DNA of 64,000 bases from Adiantum capillus-veneris (Eukaryota > Streptophyta > Polypodiopsida > Polypodiales > Pteridaceae), in the NCBI GenBank assembly GCA_014529385.2, contig CM043944.1:54164268-54228267 (forward strand), written 5' to 3'. The translations under genes and the position numbers were made by a program. The notes under the pieces are model-generated. The model was not told the DNA's origin, ran no database searches, and was given only the letters and a program-made list of their open reading frames with translations. Below are positions 58,141 through 64,000 of this stretch, in pieces (positions within the stretch are counted from its first letter, which is position 1; every line of letters begins with the position of its first letter).

Positions 58141-58750
58141 GCAGAAAACGCGTAGGATGATAGAGCTGAAATTTGAAAGTGCCCGAAACTAAAATTTATG
58201 AGTACCTATGCGTAACTTACGTCGCCACGATTCTATAGACTACTAGCACACAGAAAATAGACATCGTTTAATACACTTATGGCCATAAATAGCTCGTAGA
58301 TGCGTCGGCGTGTGCGCTTCGTCTCGCGTGAAATGCTTGGCATTGTTGCGTAGCTCTCCTCGAGCCTACAACAATGGTGCAGTCGGATCTTGAATGCGTT
58401 GAGCGAGCCGGGCGTAGCGAGAGGATGAAGCTCACGCTCACTCTCTTTCTCTCTCACACACAGTAGACGGTAGCGCTAAAGTTTTCTTATGAAAAGTCCT
58501 TTTACAAAATGACCTAGGTACCTTATATACTAAGGCTACCTTAGGTTTAACCAAAAATGGGGTTGAAAGGGTCAAATAGATTTGTATTCACAATCTGGAA
58601 GTGCCATTGCACCCGGGCTTCCGAAACTAGAATAACTACTCATTACAAATGACGTTTATATCCATAATCCGCAGCATTTCATAACTCGCAAAAGATAAGA
58701 CTTTGGTACGAAACTTGAGTTATGTTGTGTTGTTGACCCAGCGGTCAACA
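58141..58750 (-). repeat. Retroelement LTR (minus strand), start at 58750
   Basis: On the minus strand a purine tract (GAAGGGGGGAA, 58751-58761) is followed by TGTTGACCGCTGGGTCAACA. A TATATAAGG box lies at about 58530-58538, then a CT/GA-rich transcribed region. That is the layout of a polypurine tract followed by a 3' LTR. The far end is not determined, so the left coordinate is a guess. Confidence 0.5.
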
Positions 58751-59195
58751 TTCCCCCCTTCCGCGTTCATGTCGTCCCCGACATGACCTGATTGTCGATG
58801 GCGATGTGGTCTTTGCTGTCGTTTTGTTGTTGGAAAGAAAGTATAGACTATAGCCTTTGCAGTAGCTTGTCTTGTTCGTCCAATCCGATGTACATAGTCT
58901 TCACATGATTCAGGAAAATCATAATTGATGACGAACTTTATGTCTTTCACATCCACGCTCCGAGATGCAGAATCTGTTTCTGTCATTATAGGTCTACTGT
59001 TAGATCTAAATTCAAAAAGAACCCAATGTCGTTTAACTTGACTCTTATCATCATGGATAGAGAAAGCTCCATCCATCACTTGCTCTAGCAAATCTGTCAA
59101 TTCGGAGTATTTGTGATTCTCAAAAACAACTTCTACAATCTGTAGAATCGAGTGATTGTCTTTCTGATCTTGTGAGCCAATGACAACTTTGTGGG
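58751..59195 (-). pseudogene. DEAD-box RNA helicase fragment captured in a retroelement
   Basis: The minus strand reads KVVIGSQDQKDNHSILQIVEVVFENHKYSELTDLLEQVMDG. It then skips about 30 residues of the family and continues SIHDDKSQVKRHWVLFEF, VDVKDIKFVINYDFP and EDYVHRIGRT. This matches the C-terminal helicase domain of plant DBP2/RH20-type proteins, without introns. Motif V is altered (TDSASRS for TDVAARG), as is the residue run after HRIGRT. The frame then runs into HVGDDMNAEGGNVD, a typical retroelement pol end, and the purine tract. Its upstream edge abuts a 34-bp copy of the LTR start. Confidence 0.85.
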
Positions 59196-59229
59196 GAGTT
59201 ATGTTGTGTAGTTGACCCAGCGGTCAACA
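59196..59229 (-). repeat. 34-bp copy of the LTR start
   Basis: Matches 58717-58750 with one mismatch (contains GTTGACCCAGCGGTCAACA). It borders the helicase fragment directly. Confidence 0.8.
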
Positions 59230-60885
59230 CTTTGCTGTTGTTTTGGCTTCATCTGTTGCACTGCTTGTATCTTTGTCGAACCACAACAAGAACTATGATC
59301 CATTAGAGCGGACATCTATCATCATAACCATTCATCTTTTGAGATCCTCTGAATACTTTTATGTTTGCTCTTCTTCATTGGGGACTTCTTTGTTCTTGTG
59401 CAATCATGTTGTTAGTGTTGTCTGCAGCTTTGTCATTGTAGGCCATTCTTCGACTCGCCATTGAGGAGAAGTATGCTATGATCTGAAATTGGTGCTCCAA
59501 TTCATTTGTCAATTGATTTGAGTAGCATTTCCTTATTGTTGATGTCGAAGGAATATGTACAAGAGGATGGTGATAGGTGTCTTTAGATTAGGGTCTAAAA
59601 CCTGGATGACCAAAGGAAAAAACCCGGTGGGAAAAAAATGCCTTTGGTATACTCTCTTATTGGAGTTGAGCAGTTGAACGTGAAGTACATGTTCATGAAA
59701 GGTGAGTGCTTGGGTGAAACACGGAAAGAGTGCCTGATGCAAGCGCCAATTATGGGACACTCTATATGCATATGAGAAATTTGTCAATAAAAGCATGCAA
59801 TGTGAAATAAGGAGATGATGGGTGTTTCGAGGAATAAATGTAGCACATGTGACATCAAAAGATGTCTCAATAGCTTCCACCTTTCCAAGAAGGGTTTTCG
59901 ATGTAGAAGTTTCTCCACTCGTATCTCACTGTGCTCAGTACGTGAGTGTCTTTTGGACCTTCTCCTTCACTTCACCAGACTTAAGTATAGTAGGCTTCGA
60001 CTCTTTTGCTCTCCTATACCAGCATGAGCGACACAATGTAAATATGCTCAACTCTTCCAGCTTGAGCAGTACCTAGAATAGCTAAGACGCTTAGACCGCA
60101 GAGAATATTACTTGAAGCTTTGGGACTATCACCTCACTCATTTTGTGTCTTAGCTACTCGACTCTGACTTGTATGACTTGTCGGTTGCCTATTGTTGACA
60201 CTGCTTTGTGACAAGTTCTTCGGCTATTGTAGTGGTTGCTGAGACATACTTCGTGAAGTTTCATCGTTTTCCTGTACCTTCTTCTCTTTGTAGTCCTCAG
60301 GCCTCTCGTCAGTCTTTTCTTCATGTGGATTATGGATTTTTTATTTTTTCTTAATAATAAACAAAGAAAATCTTAAAACAACTCAACAAAAGAAAAATCA
60401 TTCAAATAGAAATCTAAATGCTATGTACACTATACACATGTCCCTAGGGGCTCATATATGGATTTTGTCCCCATACTCCTCTGTAACACTACTATGAGGG
60501 CATATACTCTAAATTTCGTCAAAAAATTATCACAATAAAACGCAAAAATTCAATGCATCTCACAAAACATTGCCCTCTAATAGTCATAATGTTAGGTCTG
60601 CATTCAGAATGCCTCCCCCCTTCCTATTTGGAGTCATCCTTTACGACAGGTTATCGCAAAGGGTATGTGTTGTGCTTGGGAAATTAAAAGTTGTGACTAT
60701 GCAGGTCTTGTAATGTAGCCCTATTATGCATACACAGTCAATGCATGGAAAAGATTTATGTTGTGCAAGATGTGGGTACAAGCAATTTGCTTATTGGCAT
60801 TTGTTGGCGAGGCTTCCTATTCTAAGCAATGTAATGGTCTTTGAAGCTCCTGTATCATTGCTTGATTGAAGCGACTTGCTCTCCT
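59230..60885. other. Unassigned sequence between helicase fragment and WxPK region
   Basis: Short frames exist on both strands (for example minus 59533-59880) but none shows a domain I recognise. An A-rich stretch lies at 60330-60420. It is probably decayed retroelement. Confidence 0.4.
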
Positions 60886-61324
60886 CTAACTGTACTGTAA
60901 TCGCAGGAAGAATTGTAAGAATTCAAGCGGCGATGCACTAACATCAATTTTGTTGTTCTTCTTTGGGACCCATTTCTTTGCGATTATTGGTTGTTTTGTT
61001 GCCGGCTCTTGTTTGGGAACCCATACTTGCCCGTGCCTCGTTTGTGTTTGAAGAGCTTTCTTTGGGATCCACCTTTTTGTTGTGTGAGTCAACAGTGGTC
61101 TTTGCTTCAGCCCTTGTACGCTTGGTTGGGGACAGGATTCAGGCTTTGAAAGTTGATACTGTGGTTGTTTTGGAATTCAAATGAATTCCTGACTTTTTTG
61201 TGCTTGAATCAACTTCTTTGGAGCCCAAACCTGAGTTGTGAAAGCTTGCGACTTTGTGGTATTCTTACCAGTTCATGCACGCTTTCCTTGTTTTTGTTTT
61301 GGTGTTGGATCTTGTGATTTGTCA
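60886..61324 (-). pseudogene. WxPK-repeat region, downstream part
   Basis: Spaced repeats of an aromatic-Pro-Lys motif occur: QVWAPKK (about 61220), RWIPKK, VWVPKQ and KWVPKK. Basic and polar spacers of ~15-20 residues separate them. Such repeats occur in linkers of some plant retroelement polyproteins. Frames are broken by stops between 61093 and 61324. Confidence 0.5.
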
Positions 61325-61879
61325 TTAGAGATCTTTGTCTTCTTGATCCATATCTGTTTTTGGCCGATCTGGCTTTTTGGTATCCAGATTTGTCGAGCTT
61401 TTCTTCTTTGGCTTCCTGTTATTTTGACCTGTCATGGTTGTTGCTGAAGGGGTTGGTGATAGTGATGGCCTGAGTTGATGATAGGGGATGTCGTAAGATT
61501 CATCAGTATTGCTACTATCCTCAACAAGGTTGACTTCTTTTACTTTTCCTTGATTTTTTGGCTGGTAGTGGAAAGTTACTGTCTGTTTGCTCGTGGGTGG
61601 TAGTTTCTTGGAGGACTTTTCTAGCCCATTCATTAGAGCATTGTTAGCTCCTTGCTCTGGTCGTATTCCTCCTAGCTGAGTCTTTGCATCCTTATTAGGA
61701 GCCATGTATGAGGATGCTTGTGGTGGCTGTGTCTTTACGGAGGACTTTGGAATCCACTTTTGATGCACTTTATTCGTGTAGTGATGACATTGATTCCTGG
61801 GTCGTTGATCTTCTTGAAGCTCGAAGTGTTCTACAGAGTCATAGAACTCGTCGTCTTCTTTCATCTTTTGATTCTCCAC
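61325..61879 (-). pseudogene. Retroelement linker protein with WIPK motif
   Basis: An open, hydrophilic 184-codon frame has KWIPKSSVKTQ near its start, then Ser/Thr/Lys-rich sequence ending TKKPDRPKTDMDQEDKDL. It lies directly downstream of the retropepsin frame and reads like a disordered linker. No enzyme motif is present. Confidence 0.5.
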
Positions 61880-61937
61880 ATTTCTTTGTTTGCTCCTTAT
61901 TTCGAGAGCTTGTGGATGTCTGGTTCTCTTCGTTTTC

Positions 61938-63091
61938 CTAGATTACACTCACTGCAAAATAAGGAACGACATCATAGCCATTTTCATCACAAAACTTTGT
62001 TGTGGGAGTATCCTTCACGGCGCACATGTCCATAGTAGCCAAGATGTGTTCCCATCCAAAAGGCTCTAACTCTTCTTCAAGAAATGGTTCTGGGATATAG
62101 TCCATATCCTCTATAACCCATTCTAGGATACATTCCTCACGTTTCAAGATACCACATTGTGAAGCTCCACACATCCACAGTTCTTTAGGCTTACCTAACC
62201 AAGTTGGAAGTTCTGATCCTGCTACTGTGGTGGTATCAAACTCCTCAACCGGCGTTCTCGTCACATCCCTATAGCTATGGTCCCTCAAGTTTATCTTTGT
62301 TATGGTTTCCATATGTCTCAGGTATATATGGTCATAACCCCAATCTTGGACCATTTTCAATTGTCGCATGAATGGTCTTCCCAGAATGATGTCATAGTTG
62401 TTCTTCTTGCCAAAGTCAACAACGGCAAAAGTGTGTTCATATTCAGTGCCACAAGAAGTAACAAGTACTTTTTCTAGCAGTCCTATGGGCTTTTCCTTGT
62501 GTCTGTCTGCAAGCTGCAGGGTCATTCGTGTGGATATCAAGGCAGGTTCTCCCCAATTTTTCCAAACCTCTTTGGTTGCAATGGCCACAGCAGCTCCACT
62601 GTCAAGGATTGCCATGGTTTTTACACCATTTAATTCCACAGGAAGGGTGGTGTTTCCATCTTCTCCCTCGTAATACTCGCCTACCTTGTTTAATGGCACT
62701 GGCCTAGTATTTAGTTGAGGCATTTCAAGCTCTTTGATGCCTTCCTCGATTTGAGTCATTGGGGTTTTTACGCCAAATTTCTCTACACATTTACCCACAT
62801 GTTTGGTCTTATTCTGAGCAACTCAAATAACATTATTGTACAGGTGACTGGGGTAGATAGAATATCTACTAGCCCCTTTGAATCGATGGCCTTGTTAGGA
62901 GACAGTCTCAGTGATGGGACTGCAACCACATCTGACTTGGTCACGTACTCTCCCATGTAGGACGGTAGTGTTCTTAGCGAATGGGGTTGATGATCCATAG
63001 ATTGTACAGATCCTTTGTCACCCCAACACGATTGCACATTGTCAGAAGTTTTTTGGAGCAACGAATTGCGCATATGTACATATACATGCAT
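61938..63091 (-). pseudogene. Retropepsin-like protease of element H
   Basis: The 286-codon frame (61938-62798) contains LPVELNGVKTMAILDSGAAVAIATKEVW, a classic DSGA active site. It then reads HTFAVVDFGKKNNYDIILGRPFMRQL, the hydrophobic-Gly motif and GRPF typical of gypsy proteases. Upstream in another frame (62783-63091) sequence such as KAIDSKGLVDILSTPVTCT probably belongs to the same polyprotein. No RT or integrase follows on this strand before the helicase fragment, so the element is incomplete. Confidence 0.75.
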
Positions 63092-64000
63092 GGTGCATCA
63101 AATAAAGGATTGCCCATTTTCCAGAGCCAGGTGGTTACGCAGGGCCCACATGTGTACAAGTAGGACAGCAGGTACATAGTGCATCGATTTTCACTGTTAC
63201 TAGTACCATTGTGTTTTTCTACAATAAGAAGGAGTTGGTAGAGCGTAAAACTTCTCGAGGAAGCTATCCGTGGGCCGACGACGTGAGGTCAGCAGGTGCG
63301 TCAGATGGCATCTAGTGGCGTCAGGAGGGCGAACGAGGTCAATATTTGCACGCGGATGAGGACGGACACAACGTGGGTGTTTTCTGGTGAGAGTTATGCA
63401 GAAAGGTCATCATTAGGACCACTTTTTGGGGCCACTTCACGTGGTGGCGAGATGCATTATTGGAAAAAAGCTGAGTGCCAGGTGTGCGAATGATGCAAAA
63501 AGGTGACAACTATGCACTGCGAGGTCAGTTTTTGGCCTGTTCGGGGTCCGTTTGAGGTCATCTAAAAGGCCAAGGGTGCCCAACTAAAAAAGCTAAGTGT
63601 GGGAACTGAAAAAACTGAGAGAAGACCAGAAAAAACGTGGAGAAGAGAGGAGGAACAGCCGTAGGTGTGTTTTTGCTCATTTTGGAGCCTGTTTTGGCCG
63701 TAAACTGCTCATCCGAGGTCGGATTTGAGCACTTTGACATTGTAGACTGGGGTTTTGGGCCGTTCCGGACGCGATGGCGCTGTCCATTTTGCCAAATTCT
63801 TCACTCTTTTTCTGCTGTTTTTCTGTGTAATCTTCTCCGGTGAGTGAAGCTTCTTCTCCAATTTGTGATTGTATCTAGTATCTTTTACCCATATTGTGTG
63901 AGTTGTTTGCCCCATTGGTGTTGGCCCAAGCTCATTTGTATCTAAACATCAGAAATTCTCCTCTTTTGAGCTGAGTTTTTTGGGTGTGTGTGTGTGTGTG
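63092..64000. other. Unassigned terminal stretch with GT microsatellite
   Basis: GC-richer than the surroundings, with no supported gene. It may be an LTR or untranslated leader of an element cut by the window end. A (GT)n run starts at about 63983. Confidence 0.35.

Overview
This window looks like repeat-rich nuclear DNA from a land plant. Five things suggest this: Ty1/copia and Ty3/gypsy retrotransposons nested inside one another, primer-binding sites (PBS) matching plant initiator tRNA-Met, a chromodomain gypsy element, a gypsy element with a second RNase H, and short GT-AG introns. The base composition and protein flavour make me lean to a seed-free vascular plant such as a fern, but this is a weak inference. 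I found no tRNA, rRNA or CRISPR, and no intact single-copy host gene that I recognise.

Layout. (1) 1-254 and 20620-21880 are two pieces of one decayed copia element (A, + strand). (2) They are split by a ~20.4 kb element at 260-20614 with 24-bp perfect terminal inverted repeats (TIRs) and a candidate 5-bp target-site duplication (TSD). This is the most interesting object here. On its minus strand it carries a transposase-like gene with introns (17258-20161) and a histone H3-like gene (16110-16973). On its plus strand it carries an unrecognised, decayed gene or gene pair (12091-15112). Two foldback repeats lie between the convergent genes. (3) Inside it sits a young gypsy element (G, minus, 1025-12090) with ~2.1 kb LTRs. 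One of these LTRs was itself hit by a copia element that is now a solo LTR (9507-10306).

(4) 21881-23290 and 35838-~38690 are a gypsy remnant (B, minus). It is split by a ~12.5 kb chromodomain gypsy element (C, plus, 23291-35837). C in turn holds two TTAA-flanked insertions, one in the 5' LTR and one in the protease. (5) ~38690-42740 is a badly decayed gypsy pol/gag (E, minus). (6) ~42741-50996 is a gypsy element (F, plus) with an extra ORF downstream of integrase. (7) 51454-57073 is a complete copia element (K, plus) with an AGAAC TSD, of the same family as the solo LTR. (8) ~58100-63180 holds minus-strand retroelement remnants (H): a retropepsin, a WxPK-repeat protein, and a fragment of a DEAD-box RNA helicase placed next to a retroelement end. 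(9) The last 0.8 kb is unassigned.

Almost all retroelement reading frames carry stops or frameshifts, so nothing here is likely to be autonomous today. The LTR pairs of G, C and K are still very similar, which points to fairly recent insertion. The order of insertion can be read from the nesting: A first, then the TIR element, then G, then the solo LTR; and, separately, B, then C, then its small insertions.
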